Below are positions 1-14,500 of a stretch of DNA of 64,000 bases, piece after piece. The translations under genes and the position numbers were made by a program. The notes under the pieces are model-generated. The model had not been told where the DNA came from. It worked only from the letters and a program-made list of their open reading frames with translations, and did not search any database. This DNA is from Micromussa lordhowensis. Lineage: Eukaryota > Cnidaria > Anthozoa > Scleractinia > Lobophylliidae. Each line of letters opens with the position of its first letter. Within the stretch, counting starts at the first letter, position 1. The stretch spans positions 1,402,201 to 1,466,200 of the forward strand of contig OZ026609.1 in assembly GCA_964020085.1 (NCBI GenBank), written 5' to 3'.

Positions 1-949
1 GTGACTGACGCAAGATAGGGTTTAGTCATTACAAGATTCTACAAGCTAAGATTACCGTTACACTTATAGGAATGTGTAAGACCAAAGTGTTCTGCATTTA
101 TTTCTACGGCAAAACAACTGAAAGAAACTCGTGGACTTTCTATTAGGTAAGCCGCCAGAACGTTTATATAAAACATCTGCTTTGTTTACATTCAATGTTA
201 ATGCTGTTAGTAGAAGATAGAGGAGGGATTCAACTTTTCTAAAAAATGAAGACGAAAATTTAAGACATGGTAAGTCATCGTTGAGAGAAAGCTTATTCCT
301 GCATGAAAGAGAAATAATATATGACACAAGTTTTTACGAAAAGTGAAAGAAAAGAAAGAAAAGTGAGATTATAGTGTCTTTTAACCTTGTTGACACGAGC
401 GTGAAAGACATGCATTGAAGGGGTTGGTAAGTTTGATTTTATCTGACCTGTTCTCTGGTTGTAGTCCAAAGTGTAAGCAATTAGATGAAAGCAACCTTTC
501 AAAATTAAAGCATGCACGTTTTATTCACGGAATGGATACTTCGACTGTCTCATAACGTTACAATGTAGTGCACGGTGCTGCGGCCGACACTTGATTTATT
601 CAACATTTGATCAGTCAAATAATCACTTGCAGTGAATACGTTCTTTTGGCGGTGGTTATAAACCAGAACAGGATGGGATTGTTTTATCTGATCTCTCTTG
701 ATTCACGATGTGGTGCAACGTGCGATTAACTAAACTCTGAGCATTTCATTGTTTTGTTGATGAGCTTAAACTTGTTGTACTACTGTTCATTGGGTCAAAT
801 TGCACGAGGTTAATACGTCTGTTGTTAGGCCCGATTTCCACCGCTCACTCGAGTCTAATCTACTTTCCTCAGCTGGTAATCGAGCCAGTTTGTTATCAGT
901 CAAATGATGTATGAGGGAGCATCACGTTCTCATGTGGTATTGCTTGATA
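1..949. other. Non-coding, no gene recognised
   Basis: Short open frames on both strands have no recognisable domain, no splice-linked continuation and no coding-like composition. I see only AT-rich sequence leading into the 106-bp repeat array. It may be intergenic or an intron of a gene starting outside the window. Confidence 0.5.
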
Positions 950-1800
950 TACTGTAAAAGGTGGTTGTACTTTCTGAGTAACCAGATGAGACTCTAGTGC
1001 GTGACTATTTAGGTATTGAGCAGTGCTTTCATGTATAGTATGTACAAGGTGGTTCTAACTTTTAAGTCTGTGGATGAAACCCTAGTGTGTGATCATTGAA
1101 ATGAAAGCTATTGAGCAGTATTTTCATGTGGTACTGTTTATTATGCTGTACAAGGTGATTCTAACCTTTAAGTCTGTGGATGAAACCCTAGTGTGTGACC
1201 ATTGAAATGAAAGCTATTGAGCAGTATTTTCATGTGGTACTGTTTATTATGCTGTACAAGGTGATTCTAACCTTTAAGTCTGTGGATGAAACCCTAGTGT
1301 GTGACCATTCAAATGAAAGCTATTGAGCAGTATTTTCATGTGGTACTGTTTATTATGCTGTACAAGGTGATTCTAACCTTTAAGTCTGTGGATGAAACCC
1401 TAGTGTGTGACCATTCAAATGAAAGCTATTGAGCAGTATTTTCATGTGGTACTGTTTATTATGCTGTACAAGGTGGTTCTAACTTTTTAGTCTGTGGATG
1501 AAACCCTAGTGTGTGACCATTCAAATGAAAGCTATTGAGCAGTATTTTCATGCAGTACTGCTATTGTGCTCTGCAAGGTGGTTCTAACCTTAATTGAGGT
1601 TAATATTGGATCAATCCCTTGTGTAACCATTCAAATGTAGGCTGTCAGTGAGTTGAGCAGTACTTTCATGTGGAATTGCTATTATGCTGTCCAAGGTGGT
1701 TCTGTGGATGAAACCCTAGTGTGTGCCTATTCAAATGAAAGCTTTTGAGCAGTACTTACATGTGGTACTGTTTATTATGCCTTACAAAGCGATTAGATTA
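950..1800 (+). repeat. 106-bp tandem repeat array (about 8 copies)
   Basis: The word TACAAGGTG(A/G)TTCTAAC recurs at about 1043, 1149, 1255, 1361 and 1467, an exact spacing of 106 bp. Diverged copies follow near 1572 and 1690. Each unit also carries TCTGTGGATGAAACCCTAGTGTGTGACC-like sequence and ATTGAGCAGTATTTTCATG. The central four copies are almost identical, while the outer copies are diverged, as expected if unequal exchange homogenises the middle. The same unit occurs in reverse orientation at 43080-43395, so this is a dispersed family and not only a local array. Confidence 0.9.
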
Positions 1801-4800
1801 ACGTTCAGTAACAAAAGTTGTGGAAGAAGTTTCTAGTATGTGATCCTGCTTCAAATGAACGCAGCTGATGAGTACATTCTTTTCCCTTTCATAATGCTTT
1901 GAGGCTGTCCATGAGCAGCCTTCTGCAGTAGTGGTGTCAATAATCGTCGATCGAGATAACTGTCTCTTTTTTACAGCTCATAAATGGCATTTACATAAAG
2001 GCTGTTGATAACTGGTTCTGTGTTTTGGTATTTGCTATTCAGCTGATAATGTTGCCCAAGGTGTTCCCACCTTGGATGGGCAAACTCTTAGTGTTTACTA
2101 TAGCTCGGAGCTGTCTGCGAGTATTGTCAGAAACAACACAGGAAATGTTTAAACACTATTACCTATTGCAGGAGGCTCTCACATCCAACACTCTAGAGTC
2201 TAGACATTTTACCTTACAACAATTAAAAGATTTCAAAATTTCTGAGTCCAATCTATCGTTAGACTTGAAAACGCCTAAGGCTTTCGTTTCCGAAACTTGT
2301 TCACGACATTAAAAGTTTCCTTACCATTGTTAATCGTCTTGGCTTACTGCTTCCTGTCATCTTCCGAGCCTGTTTAGCGTACAAAACTGCAATGCTGTCG
2401 AGTTTCCTGTTTTCTAGCTTTGTCTTCTTTTCTTCTACCATCACGAGGGAATATCCTCGAGCTACACCCAGGCTAGATGTCTGTGAAAACTAATCAAATG
2501 CTAATTATAACACGATGCTTCAAGAAAGTCAAAGCTTTGTCTTAAACGAAATTGAATAGTAGAAATTCTTTGTATCACGGATTTATAGTCGAAGTACGAA
2601 TGCATTTTTGTGGTTATTTCAGCCCAGTGGCCATTTCCTTTCCCAGACGATACCAACTGAGAGATGAAGTTTACTTTATAATGGAAATGTTATCAATTTG
2701 TCTGGCAATGTTATTAGTCGCGGTTTGAGAGATCCGGGTTGTATATCCTCTAACATGTAACAAGCAATGTAATTATTGTACCGCTCATTTTGGACGTTTC
2801 ACACGTCACTTTCAGTCGACAAGATTCAATAATCAGTTTTTAGTGGTCTGGTTCATTAGCACAGTTTTGTGGCATATCACCATACAAGTACGCAACGAAG
2901 CACACGATTATCTGTAGTCGCGTTTTCTCAGCTAGATAAACCTATGCACCATTTTGCGGTATTTGGTATTGCCACTTTCAAAAGGTGCAACCCTCACTTC
3001 TGGGGTGTTGAGGCCGACATTTTATATGATTACCGGCAACTGGTTGTAACTAGCGATGAAGAGAGTGGAGAAATCGTGCTAAAGATCTAAGAACGTACTC
3101 GTGTACAGAAAACGTGCACTGAATAGACGTGCCCAGGACTGAATTTTAGCTAGAACTCTATTTCTTGGACACAAGTTTAAACTGATTCATTAACGGGTGC
3201 AGTGTCAGTGTATCAAAAAAACGGTGAAGTAAAATCCACCAAAACGGTCTGCAAAAGGGAACCCTAGGGCAGTGACGATGTGGCGATACAAACAGAAATA
3301 AAAGGAAAAGCCATCTACGGATCTAGACCATCCTGCTTAATCTCCATTTGAACTTGTGTGGTCTCCTGTTTCTCCAAAGTTTTGCTGACGTAAGACTAAC
3401 CCTTGGAAATGAACATACATACATACATCACTTTATTTACCCTCGGATTTAAGACTAGCTTATGCAGCTAATAGCCAAGCTCTTAGATTTTACATTTCTG
3501 CAGTATATACAGTGAGTAGAAAGGTTCGTGAGATTCTCGATTCAAAATTCCATGCAATAATGGAAGGTTCCATTACTGACCGTGCGGATAAATCATTATA
3601 ACACAAAGCCGAAGGTGTCGGAAATTCTGGCTCAACCTGGGGCCACCCATATATAATAACCGTGTATGCAATACCACTGGTATTGCCTCTACAGATAATG
3701 CTGATATTGCCTAAGCGTCTGTCGCAGCTGCCAGGAAGTTTCAAGGAAGTTTTCCGACTTTGTAAGCATCTCTCCGCATGAACAAAATTTCCCAGGGTGT
3801 GGGAGGTCTCCCTCTATTAACCAATTAGGTTATTCGCTCTACATTTCTATCGCGTGATAGTTCGCAGCCCGAGTCAACTACCACGCATTGAAATCGAGCG
3901 CGAATAATCTAATTGTTTTAATATAATTCTATCGGTCGTTCAAAACTTTATCTAAATCCTCTTCACAAACACTTCGAAAACGCGAAGAATCGGCCGCCAT
4001 TTTGTTAACTACCGCACACTGTTACGCTACCATACACTATCAGTCTACAACAGAATAGATAGTGAGTAGCGTAGCCAATCAGAGAACGGCATTTGTGATA
4101 GAACGTTAGTAGATTTGTACTAATAAGCGTCACATGCAAAAAAACCTGCACAACGCTTCCTTAAAAAAGTTTCGTGATTGAAAAGACGAGTCGGAAGCTC
4201 TAAGAACACTTATGGTTGGCAAGGTTTTAACCACATGATATGACCAGTCCACTTGAATTCAAAAAGCTCTCACTCTACTTGCAATGGCATTGCGTGTTTC
4301 ACGGTTGTTTTTTATCAAGTTTTTTGACTAAGTCGCCACTGAGACTGCGGTGCTATAATGTCTACTCCAACAGGCACGAAACTTAGCCACAAAAGCAGAA
4401 GAAAGCAAGGAAACTTTTGCGGGCTCCTTAATTCCCTTCTTCCTCTCGCTTTCTACGTATATGAACACTTCAATCACGCAGTGCATACGATACAAGGAGC
4501 TATGCTTTTCAATTTACGTGCTAATGGCGTAAATCTATTTTCCCAAGGAATGAATTTCTTGGAGCAGAAAGCAGCATTACACAATGCTGGCTTGGAAACT
4601 AGATCGCTTTCGGGATTGTACTTGCTTTGCAGCTTTCTTAAAGGTTTTTTTATGTGGTACCTTATCGGCACCGAGAAACGCGGGCTTAGTATTTAGTTAC
4701 GGAAGTAATGGTAGCAAATCTCGTAGATTCAGTGAAGTCCTGTGGAGAATTGAAGTGTGCAAGATTTTCTTGCTACAAAATGAGCCGATACCCTTGATAT

Positions 4801-7800
4801 GTTCCAGAGCACAGGAATTTTTATTACTTCCAGTACTTTTTAGGTCGAAGAGGACAAATTTTTATCAGATTCTTAAGCTATTCCCAATCATTTTGTTGTC
4901 TGCAAGAAAATCGAGTTTTCACAGACTAAGGTAGCGCCGGTCCTATTTAAGGACAAACCAAATTAATTTGGTTTTTGGAATTTTGTCGATTTTTAGCGGA
5001 ATACAATAACTTTTTCATTTGACATGGTTAACTAACTATGAGCTGGCGGGTTTAAAAGTTTTATATTCTTCTGAACCCAAACCGTTTTTGTTTGCGACTG
5101 TTTTCGCGATCAGCAGACGACTAAAAATGGAGAATTCCTCAAGAAACCAACAGCTAACTAACCTTTTCCACCATATGCACTGCAACAGACAGACAATTAT
5201 GAAATTCACCCATTGTGGAATAACACCTCGATGTACATCACAATTCTCAGAACTAAATTAGAAGAATTGCATGTCGTTAGTAAGGTGATTTTATGTATCG
5301 AACATGCAACGTAAGGGCGCACGTGTGAAATGGAGATGTAATCGTTTGCGTGTATAAAGCGATAGAAATTCTCGGCATTACAACACTAGCGCCGGACATA
5401 CAAAGTCTTAGTCATCCGGATTGAAAAGTTCAATGCGATCAACTTCAGAAAATCTGTTATAGATACCTCCAAGTTACCCGCTACCGGCCATTAGGGGAAG
5501 ATGACAACTGCGCAATTCCTTTGCGCAATTCCCACTCGTCTCTGATTGGTTCGTTGACGAAGACACGGTCAACCGCAAAACATAGTTACTGGCGAATATC
5601 GAGACTTTGTTCCTGAAACGGGGAATTTTTTTTATAAAACGATCCTTGTGTCGTGCGCCATTTTTAATTCGTTTGTTTAATGGACGCATGATCAAATGTT
5701 GTTATTCGATGCGTAAACTTTCAATTCTGACGGTTTGTTTCAAGTGGAATCAACTGGAAGATCTCTAAGGTGGGTATAAGCCACATGTTTGTTAGAAAAT
5801 TCTAGATTCAGAGGCCTTTAGTTTCGTGTTGCGTGCATTAACAAAGTTTAAAGCATATATTATTAGCCTAGTCTGCCATTAATTTCAGAGCATTAAAATG
5901 CTCGGGTTCTAGCAAATCAGATTACAAATAGTCGTCGGCTTATACTGTTGGTGAACCTAGTAGAAATTTGGTACACTGTATATCGCCGTTACCATTAAAG
6001 TATAAATTGTTTTGGCTTGATTATAAACATTGCTGCAACAGCCTAAAGCAGTGAGGCAAGATTAAAACTATTTAATTACATAAATAAGGAAATTTCACCA
6101 AGTACATGACAGTTTGTTTAGCTATTAAAGGGGTAACTTAGCGATAACATCTTATCTTGCTTTACTATCTTATGGAGAGATTTAAAATAGGCTATATTTA
6201 TATACATATACAGTCTGTGTTAAATTATTTTAAGACTAGTTTGCATCACGACCGACAAATTTGGAGAGAAGTAGTGAAGAGATTTCACATCCCACCCAAA
6301 AGGTTAAAAAACGAAATTACACAAGTCCATTTCCGACTGTTAGAGCAACAAAACGAATTCAAACCTTTGTTTTTACAACGAATGTCAAAATACAGTCAAC
6401 TTTTGTCGGCATATGTTTGCCCAGAATTCAGTCGCCAGTTTGACACAGAAAACATACCCCATTACATTAACTACAACTAAAGGAGATTTTATTGCTAATA
6501 AACTAGCTAAAGGGATAAGCTTTATAAACCGCAAATACTTTTCATTTGTTTCGAAAATACCATTTTAGAGGTTAGCGCCTTACTGCCAAGTTATCCGACA
6601 TGAGAAAAAATCATATCGGTTTACTCTACGTTCGCTTTAATTCGAGGGCGTTTGCAAGTTTAAACTTAGTTCACCCACATGTAAGGCTGCTAATTGGCAA
6701 TTGAAGCGAATTGACTCATTCCTGAAATCGCTACACAGCTATTTAAGGACTTCTGCCTAAATATTCGCACAGGTAACTTCCATCACTCTACATCAGGCTT
6801 TCGGGTTGATTTTAATTTAGTTTGTTGTCAGAGTGCACGTTTTTTTTAAAGAGAATATAAATATAAATATCACCTCTTTGTGAACGCGTGTAGCAAGAGA
6901 AGGAACAAGAGAAGAGGATTGGTAAAACGTGGTTTATATCGAGCAGGAACTTTCCCTAACCACAGCTAACGCCTAGGGTAAGTTACGGATATCCAAGTGT
7001 CTTTGCTAACCTAACCAGATGCCTTGACATTAAAAAGACCGAATGCAGAAAGATACTGTTATGTCGTTGTGAGCGATGTTAATACCAGTTATCCCGCAGC
7101 AAATGGATCAGGATTTCGCCTGATTAGAAAGATTAGAGCTTTGATTTTGTGCCTCTTTCCAAGCTAGGACAAAATGCGCAGTGTTTCTTTAAACGTAGAT
7201 TAATAGGAAGCGGAATTCTGAGAATATTAAAAGAGTTTCTGGCATGTGATATTAGTAGTAGAAATATATACCACAGTTTCGTTTACAGCAATGACATATG
7301 AGTATCTTACGATATGTCTGTTTGAAAGTGTTTGTTTTTAAGGGCTTTTACTGAGAAGAAAGCTCTGACTAAACTGTGATCAAAATTTAAATTCTCCTCA
7401 AAAATAAACGGTATTCAATCAAGCACGCTGGGTAATAAGGATATAGAACATGATCATCAAGGAGAAGTAATTTAAGTGATAGATAACACAATTCTCCAAA
7501 CTCGTGCTACAAGGAATGTATGGAGACATGTAATGAGAACTTAAAGGTTGGTTTAAATCTGACTCGCAACAAACGCGAATTGTATTCCTTTTTATGGTTC
7601 CAAGCCAAATAGACAACAAAATGTTTTTTACTGGGGGATGACAAGACAACACATTTAAAAGTCACGCACGAAGCTCGAAAATCAAACTGTTGTGTTTGAT
7701 GATAATGCGTTATCTTAAATCAGAAGCGCTGTAGAACCTGAACTGTCAATTGCGTAACTACATTGTCTATTTGAGGTCAATGGCTGAGAATCTTTTACAG

Positions 7801-10038
7801 GGCTGCTAGCCTTTTCGATCCAAACAAAACAGAATTTTTTTCGGCAATGGCGGCAACAATTAGTAATTCGATTTTAAGTTTTGGTAAGAATTATGACCTT
7901 TGTGCAAATCGGCTTTTTTGTCATTAGAGCCACAAAATCTGCGGTCGTTTTACAAAGAATTTTTTCGCGCTTTGCCGTGAACGACCAAACACAGGCCGCT
8001 CTTGCCGATGTGAATTCTTAAAATGTTTCGCTTTGTTTAAAGGACTGGAGAAAAGCGCCTTCTAAGACGGTAAGTAGGTAAACACATGTCATTTCAATAG
8101 TTATGAAGGGCAGACAAGATTTCTAAGGCGATGAGCTCAAACATAATCCCTGGACCAATCGAGAAGGTTTTTAAAGCATTTTACGGACGACAAATCCGCT
8201 AACAGTTTTGCTGTTGTAATAATGTCCACGTGGAAAGAAGCGCGCGTTCAGTTTTTCATTCGACGCACTTTATTGTAAATATTTTTTTCTCCAAGCTTTC
8301 TGTAAAATTTTCCACTTACTCTCAGTAGAGATTCCTAGCTTAAGATGGTCGATACACAGTACGCACGGTCTTGTTTCTCAGGAAATCGATATATGGCAAA
8401 TTGTTTCCGGTTTCGTTTGACGAAAGGAATGCCTATGCGACAACACAGAGATTATGTCTAAAGGCCCGCGATTCGAAACACTGACGCCCGAGCAAAAGGT
8501 CAGATCGGAAATAGAAACTGAGGATACTTCTTACAACCTTATGTGCAAACTTGCAACAATATTACTACCACCTTCGTCTCTTTAAAAACTGAAACCTCGG
8601 TCATGTTATATTTTAATGTGCATTTCATTCATAAAAACCCATTTTAAATCGATTTCATCTGTGGCAAATTTGATCATACCGAGGTATTTTTAAACAGTTA
8701 ATGTGAGAGCTCAATTTAAGAAATTTTCGTTCTCGAGCATGTGTTGTTGATGTAAATCTAGCAGCTTTCATTGTAGAATTCCAAGATTGCATTGATGTTT
8801 CAATTAGAAGGGTTTCCGTCGTTGAACGATTTGCGATAAACAAAAACAACTTTTGCAGTTTGTGGTCCACAATATTTACATCCATAAAAGGCCGGGTATT
8901 AATTTTCGGATTTCATTCGTTGCCAAAAAGAATTTAATTCGTTTTAACAGGGCAATAAAACTCTGGTTTACTGATTAGTAGAGAGCGGTTAAAATATTCC
9001 AGATCGTATCATTGATATTGAAGTTATTATTAAACCCTGTAAGATGTTATTAAACCGTGAAATTATTATTGTCTTTGTTATTTTGAAAGCGATGCGTACC
9101 ATTTAAACGTGACTAGTACTGATATGTCTATTATCAGAGGTTTTTGGGACTTGCGACCTGATGCAGACTCCAGACTGTGCGATATTTGCCGTATCTACCT
9201 CGAGCACCAGTTTTCGGTGTTCATTGATGAGTTTGATATAAATATTTACCTTTATTTGCGGTCAATAGCAAGCAGGAACTGATAACAGGATTTCTTCTGC
9301 GTTGCGCAATTTTGTTGACGAAAACGTTGTTGTCTCGAGCATGTGACATTCTCGATTGCCTAGACGCAGTACTGGCGAGTTGATTTGTTTTCATTGTGTT
9401 GCGGGAAATAATTTAATGACAGTCTCTGAGCGACAGAGGGCAATGCAAAGCGGCTGCAATGACATCATTAGTTTCAGTCATCTCCGGTGTAAAACGAAGT
9501 GAAGCACGGCCTACAACTTAGTAGCGTCAAAAGGTATAAAAACAAATCTGCAGTAAATGCACGCGCGTAACATTTCTGCTGTGCAAAACTTGGGTTCCGA
9601 AGCTGCTTTTGTAAAGTCAGTTATCCCATGGCTGATTGTAACGGCTGTGAGCTTAATCTGAACGCTCTTGTGACAGTGTCTAATGATTTTTCTGACACTA
9701 ATAGCAATTTCTAGTTACAACTCACCCACAGCGAGGAAGATCAGCGACTTATCAAATCAATGCAAGGAAACCGCAGCAAAGCGTGGTGTTTTCCTTCTCG
9801 CGTCTTGAACAGTAAAGGAAACAAAATGCGCAGTTTTGTGATGAAGAAAATTTTTTCTCTCTCACCAGGTAATTTGTGTCAACGCAAATAACGTCGCTAT
9901 CGACAAGCTGGCTTGTGATTGGTCAGTTTCATGCTCTCCGTGGGCGTTCCTAGAAGTCCTGTAGCTGTCTAACAAAACACTTCATTGAAAGTCACTGCAA
10001 CGCGGCTCCAGCGCTAGTAATCACCGAAAACCTGTACT
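1801..10038. other. Upstream non-coding region of the ADAMTS-like gene
   Basis: No open frame here shows a known domain or a chain of splice-compatible exons. The segment contains a short ACAT microsatellite (3411-3428), a dispersed repeat near 3990-4120 and many AT-rich stretches. The promoter of the downstream gene must lie in or near its right end. A TATA-like GGTATAAAAAC at about 9532 and an inverted CCAAT box (GATTGG) near 9917 are the only candidate core elements I see, and neither is decisive. A 5' non-coding exon cannot be excluded. Confidence 0.5.
3990..4120 (+). repeat. Dispersed repeat, related copy at 54445-54540
   Basis: The stretch GTAGCGTAGCCAATCAGAGA followed by ACGGCATTTGTGATAGAACG (4060-4105) is repeated with a few substitutions at about 54483-54525. 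Both copies are preceded by a GTTAAC...CGCACACTG...TACGCTA motif. In this copy TACGCTACCATACACTAT and ATAGTGAGTAGCGTA can pair as a small hairpin. It is probably a short non-autonomous element; the family is not identified. Confidence 0.6.
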
Positions 10039-11585
10039 ATGAAGAGACTATCCACCGTTGTATTTATAATTATTTTGGTTCATCAAAGTTGCGCAGCGAC
10101 GGACAAGAAACCCTCGAAAGGTGAGTGGGAGTTCTCCATTTACTGGCGACTTAAAGCATTCAACACTGCTGTGTGTATGTTAATGTTTTCTAATACTTGT
10201 CCGGTCTTCCCCTGATCAATACAGGTCGCGCGCACGGCACTAGCGGTCTCCCAAACAACAATGGACGCATTGAATACGAGATAACGTTAGTGGAGCGGGT
10301 AAACCGCAATGGAAGAAGACACTCGCCTCATAAACATTTTATAAAATACGAGCAAAGTGGTCTAAGGACAGGCGCAGTTTACTACAGACTCGCCGCGTTT
10401 GGGCGCACTTTTCAATTCCGCTTGGAGCAGGACGTTAGCTTTGTATCGCCTGCGCTTACTGTAGAACATGTTTATAGCGACACGCGCCGATTGCCATTCG
10501 CTGGGGACTTGCAGCATTGCTTCTACCGTGGGGAAATCCAGGGTGATCCCAACTCGACCGCCGTGTTTAATTTATGCCACGGTCTGGTAAGTTCACTACT
10601 TATTTTACCTTTTGCGAGGATTTTTTTGTGTGTGTTTAAGTTGCGCGGCGCGGTGCAGAACGCGTACCGTAACGCCGTGCCGCTTTTCGCTCTAGCGGCA
10701 GTGAGCTTCGTCTGTAATTTTAATTCCACTTAGACCGAGTTCGTATTATCCACCCGCATGTGATGAAAACATTTGGAAAAATTATCGATCATCTGAGCCT
10801 ATGGCGGTATATTGTATTTATTTACTCAATTAACGATGCCTGGCCGACCGTCCATTACCCAGCGGACACACTGACAAGTCAGTAAGCCCTTCAATTGAAT
10901 AGTCTTACCCAAAGCTATTTATTAGGAAGATTTTCGTCTTATAAAACAGGCGCTTAGCCAAACTTTTGCCGCGCATCAGTGCTTTCTGAGAAGAATTCTC
11001 GACAGAGGCTGGGACCTGTTTGTGGTTGCCATTTCGGATTTTTTGGGTTTTTCATTCTACCGGAAGCGCTATGTTGCGGTAAATGACCCCCTGGTAATCA
11101 ATACGAAGAAGTTTTAACGACTCACGCACTTCGTGTCTCGCAGCCCATCTCGATACGCTTTTAAAAACAATCTTAAAGTTGTTTTCTTGTGTTTAAACTA
11201 CAACTTCTGCTATTTAGAAATATAATTAGCTTATTTAATTTCGAGTAGCTACTTCCTATGAGATAAATAGCTATAATAAACAAAGCTATGATCGTAAGAA
11301 ATCCGGACAAAAGCTCACAATTCGCGACATACTTTTATCACTTTATTTTATGCGTGCGCGTTTTTACTTTTCTTGCATGGCCATTCAGACTTTTGCGTTA
11401 TTTATTCTTTTCTTTATTTCAGCGAGGTTCTTTCGTCTCAAACGGCGAACGCTACTTTGTTGAGCCAGCCAACGACGGAAAGATGATGAATACAAGCGCA
11501 CATTTCAGGAAATTCCATCTCGTGTTTCGCCAATCTACCGTGAGAGAAGGTTTTAGTAACGCGCCGTCGACTTGTGGCCTTGTAG
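10039..11585 (+). CDS. ADAMTS9/20-like: Exons 1-3: signal peptide and prodomain
   Basis: The exons are 10039-10120, 10225-10586 and 11423-11585. The ATG at 10039 opens a basic-hydrophobic signal sequence ([20 protein letters not shown]) with likely cleavage after CAA. It is the only start that joins in frame to the prodomain. Exon 2 encodes an M12B-type prodomain, including [18 protein letters not shown] and a CFYRGEI...[11 protein letters not shown] stretch typical of ADAMTS propeptides. Exon 3 continues with [14 protein letters not shown] and ends with the cysteine switch STCGLV (Cys199), which in the family keeps the enzyme latent by binding the catalytic zinc. The donor sites are GTGAGT, GTAAGT and GTAAGC, and the phases are 1, 0 and 1. 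A start in an upstream exon cannot be ruled out, but the signal peptide makes it unlikely. Confidence 0.93.
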
Positions 11586-14500
11586 GTAAGCTAAATTTTA
11601 AAATTACAGAGCTCCGTACGTGAGTGCGTGCTCAGCCAAAGGAGCCAAACCTCATAGCATAGTATGCTCTGCTTTTGTTGTTACCGTCATATTTCCCGGA
11701 TCTGAAAGGCTTATCTTTAAAGTGAAACCCTATTTTTCTTATCTACATCAATGATAGACATGACAATGCCCTACTTCACGTTGTCTTGAATCATGCGCCA
11801 AATCAGATGGGTTTGCCTCACTCCAGGCTCGACCTCAGCTAAAACAAATAAATATCATCTCAACCTGGGCTTGATAACCTGATAAAGAAACACTTATTGT
11901 TCAAATTGCTCGCAATGTTTTGCGTGGAAACACGTTCTCGTCTTATATCTGTTGAACCATGTGCGCGCAAAACAGCCAGTGAAGGAAAGCACGGGTGCCT
12001 TGAATGAAATTCCTTTCCGCATCACCCCGCAACACGATTTGTTGACCCCAGATACACTTTTGCCTTGTGCGTGCTAGCGCGGGAACGCCGCAGAAATGGA
12101 CCTGATATAGATCCTCTTATCGCGACACCATCACGCTGCGCGCGCGAGAAAGGTTCGTGTAAGAAACTTATGACGCAAAGCTGACAGGGTTCACTAAGCG
12201 ATCCAAACTTAATCTGATACGATCAACAAACTAACATTTTTCAGTTTACTTTGTGTCTTTAGTTGTCTGAAACCATTTTTTTGTGGATTTTATCCATTTG
12301 GTGGTTTCTCTGTTAGGTCAGGAGGTCCTTTTAACCCCACGTTGCATAAAAAAACGGTATTTTCAATGAGGAATGGCCTGTAAATTAGATGAAGAAATTG
12401 CTATCGCTTCTTTTCACCACGTGCTTAATTACCAGTTACTAAAAACATGAAATAGCGACGAGATCTGCAATATCTACCTGCCACTTGCTTGAGGTCAATA
12501 GCTAATGACGGAGGTTAGAGATTCTTTAGATTTTGTAAATACCAACTTGTTCCAAAAACACGGGTGTTTTTTTCTCAACATTTTCTCCCGTTGTCTCAAA
12601 CGCGCTCGTTGATTGTCAGATTTTGCTGCGACATATTTCAGGAGAGAGAGAATGCACAAAATAACGACATCTAATTCAAGATGCTTTAAAATCGAGATTC
12701 TTCGGTGAGAGAAAATAATTTTGCACGTTTGTGAATTGTTCTGCAGATGGAGTCTTTTCTGCTCACACAGCATGAAGACCTTTGAGACATTTTACAAATC
12801 GCTTTATCTCACGAACAGACAGAAGAGAAATCTGAAGACACTCGAAATCACAGTCGCAGATTTTTTCAGTGTTTTGCCCGAAGGTATCTTGTTCTTCGTG
12901 CGCGACTGACACAGAACAACGCGCATATACGAAGTAAACCTGCGTAATATTGATCGTGATCGATTTTAAATGACAGCGATCAGCTGCATGGTTGCAATCG
13001 AGATCGTCTTTAACTCCGTGCCCCCTCGTCACGCCCCGTCACGCAACGGGTTTTCCGAAGGAGCTACGTCACAGTTTGCTCATGTTGAAAAGTTCAAATT
13101 CACCGTTTGTAATCCGTGTCAATGTTCTCCATCATTAACCATCCTTGTTCCTTTATGGTTTATTATTATCTCTTTGGTGTTTTTCTATCTTAGTAAACTA
13201 ATATTTTCAGGTTTCTTTCAATTTAAAGGTAATTTTGTAAGAGGCCAAAAAAAAACTCAAAATACTATTACTGAGCTCCTTTCATCTCTCTTGGAAGCGA
13301 AAGTGTTTGTAAATCACATGACACTTGAGTGATGTTAATCCATTATCCTACTCTTTTCTCTAAGTGGTATCTATAACTCTCGGCTTTCCTCACTCCAGCG
13401 TGGGTACAAGCCCACATAAGCAATTTCTAAATTGCATTAGGTCCACTCCTGAACTTGTTGCGCGCAACATCGCACATAGCATTTGTGATGCAAAATTGTG
13501 AAGATAAACCAGGGTTGAAAGCGCACGCTGCAATTTTGTACCACATAGTGTTGCACCGTGTGTTTAGGCTGCATTCCAGTCTCTCACTGTCGTTTCATTC
13601 AGTATAACATGTTTGTATGTGTTGGTGACAAATTCATCTGTAAAGAAAATTATATATTTATTGCAAACATGCCCTTTTCGATGTAAATTCGAGTGCGCTT
13701 TGTCACTTTCTACGCAAATGGCGGGGGCATTCTCATTCCGAAGCGCAGACGAAAAATGTTTCCCCTTTCGACGAAATACGTAATATTGTTTGTAGTTCAT
13801 CAACTCTGATGCTCATCTCCAATCTTGGAAGCTTAAAGCGGCTCCATAATCCTCACTTACAGGCTGCATCAATCTCTGTCAAAATTGTTGCAAGTTTGCT
13901 TAGCAATTTTCCAACGCCCATACATTGAGAGAGCTACTTTGAGATTCAGTCATCTTGTAAAAAAAAACCGCATCACAGTGACCAAACCAGACTGCAACCC
14001 TTAATCTGTCCGTTCATACGATCGTATTTGTTCTTTGTTGAACTTTATCTCGCTTTTAAATCTCCACTGTTTAGATACCAACAAACCTGTGCAGTTGTTA
14101 CGTGGTTTACCGCAACCTCCTTCTAACGAGACCAGCTCAAGAAGACGACGAAAAAGAAACATCCATGACAATTTTGTTGAAACTTTAGTGGTCGCTGACA
14201 AGACGATGGTGGATGCGTTCGATAACAAGGCTGATTTACAAAGTTATATCATTACACTGATGGGAGTGGTAAGTAACGCAGCCTTAGATTCATTTATAGT
14301 TTACTTTTATTTGGGTTGTAACGCAATGCTTTTAACTGCGCGTGACTTGCTGGATTACGGAGACAGTTTCTTCAGCAACCTAAGAGAAGATTAGAAAGTG
14401 CGTCGCCTTACAGCATTCAGACTAGAGTTTCGTTTGCCTTGTCTTTCAGGAACCATATTTAAAACATTGCTCATTCCTTTGTGAATCTGTTCACAAAGAT

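Noticed and set aside
9532..9542. TATA-like box GGTATAAAAAC as the gene promoter
   Set aside because: It is about 500 bp upstream of the ATG with no other supporting element and could be chance in AT-rich DNA. Noted only as a candidate.
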